DNA of 60,961 nt from a virus, in the IMG/VR virus record IMGVR_UViG_3300032323_001252, positions 1-60,961 of that record; one strand, given 5' to 3'. This document shows, piece after piece, positions 33,426 to 41,456 of this stretch (position 1 is its first letter; each line of letters opens with the position of its first letter). The position numbers and the translations under genes were made by a program. The notes beneath the pieces were generated by a model. It saw nothing but the letters and a program-made list of their open reading frames with translations, was not told the origin of the DNA and made no database searches.

Positions 33426-33432
33426 TAACAAA

Positions 33433-33993
33433 ATGGAGATTAAGAAGACGATAACAAGTATTTTTATGGTTCCTACATTGAAGATTGATAGGGGAAACTT
33501 GCGAGATAATGGTTTTCTAAACGCATACATTGCAGATAAAAGAAAAGATGTACAGCACAAAGATGCTGTATATCTTCTCTTTAAACCTGAAGATCTAGAT
33601 AAGTTCAGAGAGTTCTTAGATAAAGAATACGAAAGAACCAAAAATGTAATGGATGATTATGATTACGAAGATGGTTATGTTGTAGTAGTGTACAAACTTA
33701 ATCCTAAATGGAAGAAAGACTTCCTGTTAGTCAGAGAAGGTTTGTATTCTCGAACAAGTGAAGAATTTCAAAAGTTATTTCCACAAGTTATCAAAGCAGA
33801 TACAAAACGCGGAATACTCAGAGATCAATTATCATTGCAATTTAGAGTTTTCACAAGATCCCCCGAACTAATTGATTATTGGGAAAAGAAACTAGATGTT
33901 GTCTTTACAGATGACATGGAGGTTTGGGATGGTTTCACTATCCAAAATGAAATATTAGATTTAGAAAAACTTAAAACAGAAGAATTAGTATGA
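33433..33993 (+). CDS. Hypothetical protein
   Basis: 186 residues, alpha/beta. Strings such as VPTLKIDRGNLRDNGFLNAY and YVVVVYKLNPKWKKDFLLV suggest a compact enzyme-like or binding fold that I associate with large phages but cannot name. It lies eight bases after the exonuclease gene and overlaps the next by four. Confidence 0.6.
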   Translation: MEIKKTITSIFMVPTLKIDRGNLRDNGFLNAYIADKRKDVQHKDAVYLLFKPEDLDKFREFLDKEYERTKNVMDDYDYEDGYVVVVYKLNPKWKKDFLLVREGLYSRTSEEFQKLFPQVIKADTKRGILRDQLSLQFRVFTRSPELIDYWEKKLDVVFTDDMEVWDGFTIQNEILDLEKLKTEELV

Positions 33994-34370
33994 TAGAGAT
34001 ATTAAAAGAACATCCAAAAGCAGCTGAAGTAATGAAAGAGTATTATATCGATCTAATGATTGAATCAGCACAAGATTTACCAGCTCACTTTAGAGAATTT
34101 CTACAAGATAAAGGACTAGAGATGTCTAACATTGCAGACATGATGGAGGCAGCTCCTAGAAATCTATTCGATGTATTTGATAAATATGAAATTATTATCA
34201 GTATTACATACGATAGACATGCTAATAAGTTCTGCTATTTTGTAAATGAATATCAAGATAAAACACATTTTAATACACGTAAAGAAGCTGATAAAGATGC
34301 TGTAGCAACAGCTCTAACTTTACTAGAAGCTAAACTAAATGCGTTAGAAAAAGATAACGAAGAAAGTTAA
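33990..34370 (+). CDS. Hypothetical protein
   Basis: 126 residues: a helical N-terminal part (KEHPKAAEVMKEYYIDLMIE), then a beta-rich segment, then an acidic helical end. Coupled to the previous gene by ATGA. It precedes a terminator, so it is the last gene of the exonuclease unit. Confidence 0.6.
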   Translation: MIEILKEHPKAAEVMKEYYIDLMIESAQDLPAHFREFLQDKGLEMSNIADMMEAAPRNLFDVFDKYEIIISITYDRHANKFCYFVNEYQDKTHFNTRKEADKDAVATALTLLEAKLNALEKDNEES

Positions 34371-34401
34371 TAACAATTTTAAAATTTACTTGTTAATTGA
34401 G

Positions 34402-34435
34402 AAGGTCTGTGGTAATTTGCAGACCTTTTCTTTTA
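34402..34435 (+). terminator. Rho-independent terminator
   Basis: AAGGTCTG (34402-34409) pairs perfectly with CAGACCTT (34420-34427) followed by TTCTTTT. It shows that the next gene starts at 34457 and not at the earlier in-frame ATG at 34397. Confidence 0.8.
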
Positions 34436-34456
34436 AAATTTAAACAACAAAAACAT

Positions 34457-35005
34457 ATGGATTTAGGCTTAGAAGCTCTATCAAAAATTACCTACAAGTT
34501 AGCTTGTCCAGTATGTGGAAAAGATAGGGAATTCAAGAGCAAATCTTTCTTTTACAAAGCTAGGAAACACAATAAACCTTGTATGTCTTGCTCTAATTCT
34601 ATAAAAGCTGGAGGAAAAGGGAATTTATATCATGGTGATTCTAAAACTTGTGCAATATGTGAGGTGATAAAACCATTGACTGAGTTCTTTAGTTACAAAG
34701 CTGGTAATCACCACTCATGTTGCAAAGACTGTTCTAAGTCAAAATCTCATAAGTATCACAAAAATACTTATAGGTTTGCTAAGTATGGTATAAGTAAAGA
34801 ACAGTTTGATGAAATGATGGTAAATCAAGATAATAACTGTGCAATATGTAAGAAGCAATTACATGATGAAATAGATATTGATCATGATCATACAACTGGA
34901 AAGGTCAGAGGTATTCTATGTGGAAAGTGTAATAAAGGATTAGGTCAATTTGATGACAATGTGGAGTTTTTGAAGAACGCAATAAATTATTTAAACAATG
35001 AGTAA
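34457..35005 (+). CDS. Endonuclease VII-like HNH nuclease carrying a copy of the RNR N-terminus
   Basis: 182 residues. N-terminal zinc pairs CPVCG and CMSCS, a second pair CAICE/CCKDC, then a C-terminal Endonuclease VII domain: CAICKKQL, IDIDHDHTTGKVRGILCGKC and NKGLGQFDDN. The first 13 residues (MDLGLEALSKITY) match residues 7-17 of the ribonucleotide reductase encoded one gene further on (DLGLQALSSIT, nine of 11). This suggests the nuclease gene was inserted at the reductase start and kept a copy of it. Function: cutting of branched DNA or homing. Confidence 0.85.
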   Translation: MDLGLEALSKITYKLACPVCGKDREFKSKSFFYKARKHNKPCMSCSNSIKAGGKGNLYHGDSKTCAICEVIKPLTEFFSYKAGNHHSCCKDCSKSKSHKYHKNTYRFAKYGISKEQFDEMMVNQDNNCAICKKQLHDEIDIDHDHTTGKVRGILCGKCNKGLGQFDDNVEFLKNAINYLNNE

Positions 35006-35342
35006 TATAGAAGACTTAATCAAGACACAATACATTAGTCTCGACTCAGCACAGTTAAGAGTGTTTGTAGATGATGTAGATAAATTTGAACCTGTATTCA
35101 ATCTGCATAAATATGACCATATAGAATATACTGGAGGTTCTGTTGAGGATATTATACCAGTATTTGTTCCTGACAAAGAAAAGAGAGCAAAGTATAATAT
35201 ACCAAGTTTTGTAGAGGATATAGCAATTTCAAGTGATAAAACATTTGGCCATTGTCTTATCATATCAGTAAACAGTTGGTATGATATTAATTTACTTCAT
35301 GATTGGATTAGTAACTATTTAAAACAAGATAATAATGAATAA
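34998..35342 (+). CDS. Hypothetical protein between endonuclease and RNR
   Basis: 114 residues, acidic, alpha/beta. It overlaps the nuclease gene by eight bases and the reductase by eight. If the nuclease brought a copy of the reductase start, this gene was carried along or was already there. No family recognised. Confidence 0.55.
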   Translation: MSNIEDLIKTQYISLDSAQLRVFVDDVDKFEPVFNLHKYDHIEYTGGSVEDIIPVFVPDKEKRAKYNIPSFVEDIAISSDKTFGHCLIISVNSWYDINLLHDWISNYLKQDNNE

Positions 35343-37203
35343 TACAAGTACAGATTTAGGACTCCAGGCATTAAGTTCTATCACGGTTTTTAGTAAGTAT
35401 GCCAAGTATATTCCTAGCAAGCAGCGTAGGGAAACTTGGGATGAAATTGTCAATCGTTATGAGGACATGATGATTGCAAAATACCCACTGATGTCACAAG
35501 CAATTGTGGAAACAGCAAAGATGATTCGTGAGAAAAAGATCTTACCATCTATGCGTGCTCTACAGTTTGCTGGGCCAGCAGCAGAGGTGAACAACGCCAG
35601 AATCTATAACTGTTGTTATCTTCCTATTGATAGCATTCATAGCTTCTCTGAGTCTATGTTTCTATTGTTAGGTGGTACAGGTGTAGGTTATTCTGTACAA
35701 ACACATCACGTTAGTCAACTGCCAGAGATCAAGCGTCCTACAAAGTCTCGCAACTATCTTATAGAAGATTCTATTATGGGATGGGCTGATGCAGTGAAGA
35801 TGTTAGTGAAAGCTTATTTAGCTGGAGGAACAATGCCTAAGTTTGACTTCCGTGCTATTCGTGAGAAAGGTGCAACATTGGTAACAGCAGGTGGTAAAGC
35901 ACCAGGTCCTGAGCCATTAAAGCTATGCCTAGCACACGTTCAAGCTATCCTTGATAGAAAGCATGATGGAGAGAAATTAACAAGCTTAGAGTGTCACGAT
36001 ATCATGTGTCACATTGCTAACTCTGTATTAGCTGGTGGTATCCGTAGAAGTGCTATGATTTGTTTGTTTGATCATGACGATGAGTCTATGATTACATCTA
36101 AGTATGGTAACTGGTGGGAAACTAATGAGCAACGTGGACGTGCTAATAACTCTGCTGTATTAAAGCGTGGAGAGATTAGTGAAGAACAATTCAAAGCTCT
36201 ATGGAAACGTGTAGAAGCTTCAGGATCAGGAGAACCAGGATTGTATTGGACTAACAACTTAGACTGGGGAACTAACCCATGTTGTGAGATTGCTTTACGT
36301 CCTTATCAGTTCTGTAACTTATGTGAAGTGAATGTATCTGATGTAACAGACCAAGAAGATCTAAATGCTCGTGTAGCAGCAGCTGCTTTCTTTGGTACTC
36401 TACAAGCAGGATTCTTTGACTTTCATTACTTACGTCCTATCTGGGCAAAAACTACACAGAAAGATGCTCTATTGGGTATTGGTATGACAGGTATTGGTTC
36501 AGGAGAAATCTTGAAATATGACTTAGCAGTTGCTGCTGAAGTAGCAAAAGCTGTAAACAGAATGATTTCTGAGAAGATTGGCACAAACGAGGCAGCTCGT
36601 GTAACTTGTATCAAACCATCAGGTACTACATCATTGGTATTAGGAACAGCTTCTGGTATTCACGCATGGCACAATGATTTCTATTTACGTACAATGCGTT
36701 TCAACAAGAACGAAGATATTGCTGTGTATCTAATGAACAATCATCCTGAACTATGTGAAGATGATGTATTACGTCCTAATGATACAGTTTGTGTACGTAT
36801 TCCAGTTAAAGCACCAGAAGGTTCTATCTTACGTACAGAAACACCTATAGATACGCTTGAGCGTGTTAAGCTATTCTCTACAGATTGGATTAGAACAGGA
36901 CACGTTAATGGTGATAACACTCACAACGTATCAGCTACTATTTCTATTAGAGATGACGAATGGGAATCTGTAGGAGATTGGATGTGGGAAAATCGTAACA
37001 CTTATAATGGTCTATCTGTATTGAACTACTGGGGTGGTTCATATCAGCAAGCACCGTTTGAAGACATTACAGAAGAAGAATATAATAAACGAATTGTTAC
37101 ACTTAAAGAACTAGATTTAACCAATGTCAAAGAAGCAAACGACAATGTTGAATTCGGACAAGTTGCAGCTTGTAGTGGGGGTGCATGCGAAACTAATATC
37201 TAA
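35335..37203 (+). CDS. nrdJ: Class II (cobalamin-dependent) ribonucleotide reductase
   Basis: 622 residues, shorter than the about 740 of Lactobacillus leichmannii enzyme. Landmarks: PSMRALQFAG substrate region with NNARIYNCCY, GGTGVGYSVQ, the radical-site NPCCEI (normally NPCGE), PSGTTSLVLGTASGIH and the C-terminal redox pair CSGGAC. It reduces ribonucleotides for DNA synthesis, using adenosylcobalamin instead of an iron subunit; no NrdB gene is present. Both ends look rebuilt: the N-terminus recurs in the upstream nuclease and a C-terminus-like remnant lies after the downstream endonuclease. Confidence 0.85.
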   Translation: MNNTSTDLGLQALSSITVFSKYAKYIPSKQRRETWDEIVNRYEDMMIAKYPLMSQAIVETAKMIREKKILPSMRALQFAGPAAEVNNARIYNCCYLPIDSIHSFSESMFLLLGGTGVGYSVQTHHVSQLPEIKRPTKSRNYLIEDSIMGWADAVKMLVKAYLAGGTMPKFDFRAIREKGATLVTAGGKAPGPEPLKLCLAHVQAILDRKHDGEKLTSLECHDIMCHIANSVLAGGIRRSAMICLFDHDDESMITSKYGNWWETNEQRGRANNSAVLKRGEISEEQFKALWKRVEASGSGEPGLYWTNNLDWGTNPCCEIALRPYQFCNLCEVNVSDVTDQEDLNARVAAAAFFGTLQAGFFDFHYLRPIWAKTTQKDALLGIGMTGIGSGEILKYDLAVAAEVAKAVNRMISEKIGTNEAARVTCIKPSGTTSLVLGTASGIHAWHNDFYLRTMRFNKNEDIAVYLMNNHPELCEDDVLRPNDTVCVRIPVKAPEGSILRTETPIDTLERVKLFSTDWIRTGHVNGDNTHNVSATISIRDDEWESVGDWMWENRNTYNGLSVLNYWGGSYQQAPFEDITEEEYNKRIVTLKELDLTNVKEANDNVEFGQVAACSGGACETNI

Positions 37204-37207
37204 ATAA

Positions 37208-37239
37208 TTTGGTAATCTGACATTTTATACATATCTTTG
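37208..37239 (+). promoter_or_regulatory. Bacteroidota-type promoter of the endonuclease at 37257
   Basis: TTTG (37208-37211), 20 bases, TATCTTTG (37232-37239), a full consensus match. It starts five bases after the reductase stop codon and ends 17 bases before the endonuclease ATG. Confidence 0.65.
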
Positions 37240-37256
37240 GATAAATAAAATGTCTT

Positions 37257-37808
37257 ATGAAAAGTCAAAATGAAATAGGTAAAAAGTTTGGTAAATTAAC
37301 ACCAATAGCAACAGAAAAAGATAAGAATGGGTATAACTCAAGATACATTTGTAAATGTGATTGTGGTAATACCCATTCTGTTGCTAAAACTCACTTAAGA
37401 AGAGGACTAATTACTCATTGCGGATGTGTTCGTAAAGTAGGAGCTAGTCATCATCAGTGGACTGGGGTTGGTGAAATATCATCTGGTTTTTGGTATGATC
37501 ATATAGTAAGAAGTGCTAATGGTTCTAAAGGTAATAGAAATGAAAAAGAACTTACATTAACTATTCAACAAGCTTGGGATTTATTTCTTAAACAAGATGG
37601 AAGATGTGCGTTGTCTGGTACAAAGTTACAATTTCCAAAAAGAGCTAAAGATGAATCATGGACCGCGTCATTAGATAGAATTGATTCTTCTAAAGGATAT
37701 ATACCTGGTAATGTACAATGGGTACATAAAGATATTAATATCATGAAAAATAAGTTTGATAATGATTATTTTATACATGTATGCAAACAGATAAGTCAAA
37801 AAAATTAA
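37257..37808 (+). CDS. Homing endonuclease inserted at the 3' end of RNR
   Basis: 183 residues. The N-terminal domain has paired zinc ligands (CKCDCGNTHSVA ... THCGCVRK), as in several phage DNA-binding modules. The C-terminal part contains CALSGTKLQFPKR followed by ASLDRIDSSKGYIPGNVQWV, the degenerate HNH-type or AP2/HNH-associated core seen in phage homing enzymes. It has its own promoter and is followed by a remnant of a reductase C-terminus. Confidence 0.75.
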   Translation: MKSQNEIGKKFGKLTPIATEKDKNGYNSRYICKCDCGNTHSVAKTHLRRGLITHCGCVRKVGASHHQWTGVGEISSGFWYDHIVRSANGSKGNRNEKELTLTIQQAWDLFLKQDGRCALSGTKLQFPKRAKDESWTASLDRIDSSKGYIPGNVQWVHKDINIMKNKFDNDYFIHVCKQISQKN

Positions 37809-37809
37809 A

Positions 37810-37839
37810 GGTGCAGGCGGAGCATGTGCCACTGAATAA
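37810..37839 (+). pseudogene. Remnant of the RNR C-terminus
   Basis: In one frame the bases after the endonuclease stop read GAGGACATE and a stop. The present reductase ends CSGGACETNI. Both share GGAC with the same reading and a stop within four residues. This fits the original 3' end of the reductase gene, separated when the endonuclease, carrying a substitute end, entered. Confidence 0.55.
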
Positions 37840-37846
37840 AGTAGTG

Positions 37847-37960
37847 ATGTCACGCGAGTTTCTCTCTAGTAGAGGAACTTGCTGTGGCAACATGTGTAGA
37901 GAATGTCCATACAATCCGAGACACACTGCGGGGACAACTCAAAAATATTTTTTTCCATAG
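37847..37960 (+). CDS. DUF5522-like mini-protein
   Basis: 37 residues containing SRGTCCGNMCRECPYNPRHT. This matches the CCGxxCxxCPY signature of DUF5522, a very small cysteine-rich family I know from Bacteroidota. The four cysteines could hold zinc or an iron-sulphur cluster. The ATG at 37847 follows the reductase remnant stop by seven bases; GTG starts just upstream are also open. Function unknown; a redox role with the reductase is a guess from position. Confidence 0.6.
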   Translation: MSREFLSSRGTCCGNMCRECPYNPRHTAGTTQKYFFP

Positions 37961-37990
37961 TGAATTAAATTAAAGTGAAAAAATTAGTAC

Positions 37991-38030
37991 AAATAGCCTA
38001 GGTGTTTTACGTCTAGGCTATTTTATTTTT
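37991..38030 (+). terminator. Rho-independent terminator
   Basis: AAATAGCCTAG (37991-38001) pairs perfectly with CTAGGCTATTT (38013-38023), followed by a T-rich tract. It separates the reductase region from recA. Confidence 0.85.
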
Positions 38031-38074
38031 AATGAATATTTCGTAAATTTACATATAACAAAAAGAACTAAATC

Positions 38075-39154
38075 ATGGCAAAAAAGCAAGCAAGTGAAGC
38101 TTCGGGTAAATCGAAGCTAGAGGACGCATTGGACTCTTTAAACAAAAAGTATGGTGTAGGTACAGTGCTTACATTAAATACAAAAGCGTATGGAGAATAC
38201 GATCTTATCTCAACAGGATCTATAGGATTTGATCATGTTGTATTAGGCGTAGGAGGTTTTGTAAAGGGTAAACTTTACGAACTTATGGGATGGGAAGGCT
38301 CAGGTAAGTCTACAATTTGTGGACATGCTGTAGCTAACTGTCAAAAGAATGGAGGGAAAGTTTTATATATCGATGGCGAACATGCTGTAGATAAGAAATA
38401 CTTCCAAGCATTAGGAGTAGATGTAGATTCAATGTTACTAGCTCAGCCATCTTGTGGTGAGGAAGGTTTCAACATTGCACTAGACTTGATCAACACTGGA
38501 GAGATTGATCTTGTTATTATTGACTCAGATTCATCATTGATTCCTAAGAAGATATTAGATGGTGATGTAGGTGATTCTAACATTGGTCGTAAGGCTAAGT
38601 TGAACAGTGATACATATCCTAAGATGAAAACTGCATTAGCTAGAAATAACACCTGTGCTATTATAGTTTCTCAGTATCGTGAGAAGATTGGTGTAATGTT
38701 TGGTAATCCTACTACAACTCAAGGCGGTCATGCATTAAAGTATGGTGCTGATGTTCGTATAGAAGTTACCAAGTCAGCAGCTAAGGATGGTGATTTCCAA
38801 TATGGTAATGTTACTAAACTTAAGTCTGTAAAGAACAAGATGTCTCCTCCTTATAGACTAGCTCAGTTCGAGGTGGTATATGGTGAAGGTATTGATCGCA
38901 TTGGTGAGATCTTAGTATTAGCTAATGAGTTTGAAATCTTGCGTAAGTATGGTAAGACTATCACTTATAACGATGCTAAGTATGACATTGATGAATTTAG
39001 AACTCTATTAGAGGATAACGAAGAATTCTTTGACAAACTACGTCAAGATATTATTAATAAAATTAATCAAACAGAACTTCCTACAGAGGAATTAAACCAA
39101 GAAGAAAATGAAAGTGAACTTCAAGAAATTAGTGCCGACAGCACAGAAGCCTAA
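38075..39154 (+). CDS. recA: RecA recombinase
   Basis: 359 residues. N-terminal helix with SLNKKYGVGT as in bacterial RecA, STGSIGFDHVVLG, Walker A GWEGSGKST (72-80), VLYIDGEHAVDKKY, Walker B DLVIIDSDSS, and a loop 2 region with QGGHALKYGAD. The C-terminus is acidic. It catalyses strand exchange. It is closer to bacterial RecA than to T4 UvsX by these motifs. The leader contains TTCGTAAATTTA, also found before the Sak4-like gene. The dUTPase gene overlaps its end by 47 bases. Confidence 0.9.
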   Translation: MAKKQASEASGKSKLEDALDSLNKKYGVGTVLTLNTKAYGEYDLISTGSIGFDHVVLGVGGFVKGKLYELMGWEGSGKSTICGHAVANCQKNGGKVLYIDGEHAVDKKYFQALGVDVDSMLLAQPSCGEEGFNIALDLINTGEIDLVIIDSDSSLIPKKILDGDVGDSNIGRKAKLNSDTYPKMKTALARNNTCAIIVSQYREKIGVMFGNPTTTQGGHALKYGADVRIEVTKSAAKDGDFQYGNVTKLKSVKNKMSPPYRLAQFEVVYGEGIDRIGEILVLANEFEILRKYGKTITYNDAKYDIDEFRTLLEDNEEFFDKLRQDIINKINQTELPTEELNQEENESELQEISADSTEA

Positions 39155-39608
39155 ATTTGGCAAACCAGGAGATGCAGGTGCAGATCTTGTAGCTACAACA
39201 GTAGAAGCTGTTGAGCGATTTAAAAATGGTCAAATTGTATATGGTACAGGTATTGCAGTAGAGATACCTGAAGGAATGGTGGGATTAATTTTCCCACGTT
39301 CCTCTATACGCAACTACGATTTAGTAATGGCTAACTCAGTAGGAGTTATTGACAGTGGATACCGTGGAGAAATCTTTGTTACTTTTAATGTAAGAGCTGA
39401 TCATAAAATACTTGATGCAACTGAACATGTAGATACTGTTGAGGACATTCTTGTACACGTTGAGGACGAAGATTTTAAAGTATACAAAGAAGGTGATCGT
39501 ATTGCTCAGTTAGTAATTGTACCTGTACCATTGATTACTTATTCAGAAGTAGATGAGTTATCAGAAACATCTAGAGGAGATAAAGGACATGGAAGTACGG
39601 GTAATTAA
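39108..39608 (+). CDS. dut: dUTPase
   Basis: 166 residues with all five motifs: DAGADL (22-27), PRSSI, GVIDSGYRGE with the catalytic Asp and Tyr, GDRIAQLVI, and the C-terminal RGDKGHGSTG that closes over the nucleotide. A 25-residue insertion with VDTVEDILVHVEDEDFKVYK precedes motif IV. It hydrolyses dUTP, keeping uracil out of phage DNA and supplying dUMP. It overlaps recA by 47 bases in another frame. Confidence 0.9.
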   Translation: MKVNFKKLVPTAQKPKFGKPGDAGADLVATTVEAVERFKNGQIVYGTGIAVEIPEGMVGLIFPRSSIRNYDLVMANSVGVIDSGYRGEIFVTFNVRADHKILDATEHVDTVEDILVHVEDEDFKVYKEGDRIAQLVIVPVPLITYSEVDELSETSRGDKGHGSTGN

Positions 39609-39897
39609 AACTTTAACAGAAGCTATAGCAGAATCTGAAATACAAAAAGTTACAGATCCATACGGAGCACATAAAGTTATGAAAGAAATACAAGAACGAG
39701 AGATGGTCAATCACCCTGATCACTACCAGGGAAACAAGACAGAAGTTATAGACATCATAGAAGACTATAACTTAGGGTTTTCATTAGGCAACGCTGTTAA
39801 ATACATTCTTAGAGCTGATAAGAAAGGCAATAAGAAACAGGATCTTGAGAAAGCTATCTGGTATATTAATAGAGAACTTGATAAATTTAGAGGATGA
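39589..39897 (+). CDS. DUF3310 protein (nucleotide kinase-like)
   Basis: 102 residues from the ATG at 39589; the frame extends to an ATG at 39553, deeper inside dut. The diagnostic part is MVNHPDHYQG, then EVIDIIED, GNAVKYILRADKKGN and DLEKAIWYINREL, matching DUF3310 of phages such as T7 gp1.7-like proteins, which affect thymidylate metabolism. Its place after dUTPase fits nucleotide metabolism. Confidence 0.8.
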   Translation: MEVRVIKTLTEAIAESEIQKVTDPYGAHKVMKEIQEREMVNHPDHYQGNKTEVIDIIEDYNLGFSLGNAVKYILRADKKGNKKQDLEKAIWYINRELDKFRG

Positions 39898-40304
39898 AAA
39901 CATGCAGCGTAGAAGGCTGCGAGAATAGAATCTGGTCAAAGGGTTTATGTCTTAATCATATTAAGCGTAAACCCTTACCTGCTTCTAGGCAGCTAGGAAT
40001 AACTACAAAAGTTAAAGCCTTTGTAGACAAAGAGAAGATTAATAAGATGCGATCTTTCTTTATGGAGATATGGAATAAGAGAAAACATTATTCTGAGGTG
40101 AGTGGAACTTACTTAGGAAGTGAACCAATGTCAACTTACTTTCATCATATTATGCCAAAAGAAAAATATCCAGAACTTGCATACGAAGAATCTAACATTA
40201 TTTTATTAACTTTGGATGAACATACTGCTGTAGAAGGTGATATGTACAAATATGAAGAAGTTAATAAACGTAGAGAACAACTTTTAAACAAAATAAACCA
40301 ATGA
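39894..40304 (+). CDS. NinG/HNH-like nuclease
   Basis: 136 residues. The N-terminal zinc module CSVEGCENRIWSKGLCLNHI is followed by a linker and then YFHHIMPKEKYPELAYEESN with NIILLTLDEHTAVEG. This is the H-x-x-P ... N ... H layout of HNH nucleases and lambda NinG (Rap), which cuts recombination junctions. Location beside recA agrees. It overlaps the DUF3310 gene by four bases. Confidence 0.65.
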   Translation: MKTCSVEGCENRIWSKGLCLNHIKRKPLPASRQLGITTKVKAFVDKEKINKMRSFFMEIWNKRKHYSEVSGTYLGSEPMSTYFHHIMPKEKYPELAYEESNIILLTLDEHTAVEGDMYKYEEVNKRREQLLNKINQ

Positions 40305-40576
40305 CAAACCAATTCTTTTACACTCGCACAGAGGGAGACAAGGAGTACACAGACTCTTTCAATGTAAACAAAGTAATTCGCAGCATCGCATTTGATGATG
40401 AACTAGTTATTCTACTAGATGATATTCATGAGCGTGTTGAGGAAGTTCCTACACTTAATCCTAAGACTGGTAAAGTAATAGGCGTACAGCGTAAGCGTGA
40501 CATCTTCCAATCAGATATTCATTTGAAAGGTGATGATATTGCAAGATTTAAAAAACTAACAAACATTCAATTCTAA
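40301..40576 (+). CDS. Hypothetical protein
   Basis: 91 residues, beta-rich (SFNVNKVIRSIAFDDELVIL), with a central Lys-rich turn. Overlaps of four and one bases couple it to the nuclease before and the GroES-like gene after. Similar small proteins often accompany phage co-chaperonin genes, but no function is known to me. Confidence 0.6.
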   Translation: MTNQFFYTRTEGDKEYTDSFNVNKVIRSIAFDDELVILLDDIHERVEEVPTLNPKTGKVIGVQRKRDIFQSDIHLKGDDIARFKKLTNIQF

Positions 40577-40863
40577 TGGCAGATTTCAAACTATTACGCG
40601 GTAACAGATTGTTACTAGACCTTCCTAAGAAAGAAGAAGGTAAACTTATTGTGGACGAGAACACAAAAGAAGCTCTTGAGAAAGAGATGATGCAGAAGCT
40701 AAACAAGCTTACAGTGTATTCTGTAGGTGATCTTGTTACAGACATTAAAGCAGGTGATGAGATCCTAGTAGATCCAGCAGCGTTAAGTAAATCTCCTGTG
40801 ATTCCTATCGGTGGAGAGAACAAGTTATTGGTATCACCATTTGACGTTATTCTTGTTTGGTAA
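40576..40863 (+). CDS. GroES-like co-chaperonin
   Basis: 95 residues, the size of GroES. The sequence follows the GroES beta-barrel pattern: LLRGNRLLLDLPKKEEGKLI, a variable segment at the mobile-loop position, LTVYSVGDLVTDIKAGDEIL (GroES: VG...VKVGD), and the end NKLLVSPFDVILVW (GroES: E-D-I-L-A-I-V). Phage co-chaperonins such as T4 gp31 replace GroES on host GroEL for capsid folding. No GroEL gene is seen, as expected. Confidence 0.65.
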   Translation: MADFKLLRGNRLLLDLPKKEEGKLIVDENTKEALEKEMMQKLNKLTVYSVGDLVTDIKAGDEILVDPAALSKSPVIPIGGENKLLVSPFDVILVW

Positions 40864-41456
40864 TGAGAGATATCATAAAACAAATTACAGAGGCTAAGCC
40901 TGACTCCATACATGATGTAATCCCATCAGAATTTTTTACTAAATATGATAGTTATGATTATGTATGGAGTGGTAATTGCTTCGAGTGGTATTGGGCACTA
41001 GGAAAGGTGCTTAAGCCAGAGAGCTTTATGGAGATTGGTGTTAGGTTTGGATTTAGTTTTCTACCTACCATTGCCTCCTCTCCTAACATGAAATATGCAT
41101 TAGGTTGGGATCTTGAAACATATGGTAATAATCAGATAGCTAATGAAAACATTGGTGAATACTACAAAGGAGATGCCAAGTGGGAGATCCAACACGTAGA
41201 TTCACAGTTAGAAACTGAATTACCTCAGTTCTTTGATCTTATTTCTATAGATGGATGCCATGATTTTGATTGTAAAATTCATGATCTTAAATTATGTATT
41301 GGTAAATGCCATTATGTAATCTTAGATGATTATGATTATCATCAAGATGTCCGTAACTCTACTGATAAATTCTTACAAGATTATGCTGAACACATTGAAT
41401 GGCACGAATATCTTCCTACGTTCAGAGGAAGTCAACTTATTAAATTCAAATCATGA
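40863..41456 (+). CDS. SAM-dependent methyltransferase (Methyltransf_24 type)
   Basis: 197 residues from the ATG at 40863, which overlaps the previous stop by one base (TAATG). Motif I is SFMEIGVRFGFSF, motif II lies near ALGWDLE, then LISIDGCHDFDCKIHDLKLC and YVILDDYDYHQ. This layout (EIGxxxG ... DGxHxY/FxxxxxDL ... I/V-DD) belongs to sugar or small-molecule methyltransferases often beside glycosyltransferases. It probably modifies a glycan. Confidence 0.75.
   Translation: MRDIIKQITEAKPDSIHDVIPSEFFTKYDSYDYVWSGNCFEWYWALGKVLKPESFMEIGVRFGFSFLPTIASSPNMKYALGWDLETYGNNQIANENIGEYYKGDAKWEIQHVDSQLETELPQFFDLISIDGCHDFDCKIHDLKLCIGKCHYVILDDYDYHQDVRNSTDKFLQDYAEHIEWHEYLPTFRGSQLIKFKS

Noticed and set aside
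37257-37808. Group I intron or intein in ribonucleotide reductase
   Set aside because: The reductase frame ends with its own stop and a complete redox tail. The insert has a promoter and no splice-site or intein residues (no C-terminal HN/C+1 pattern), so a free-standing endonuclease insertion fits better.
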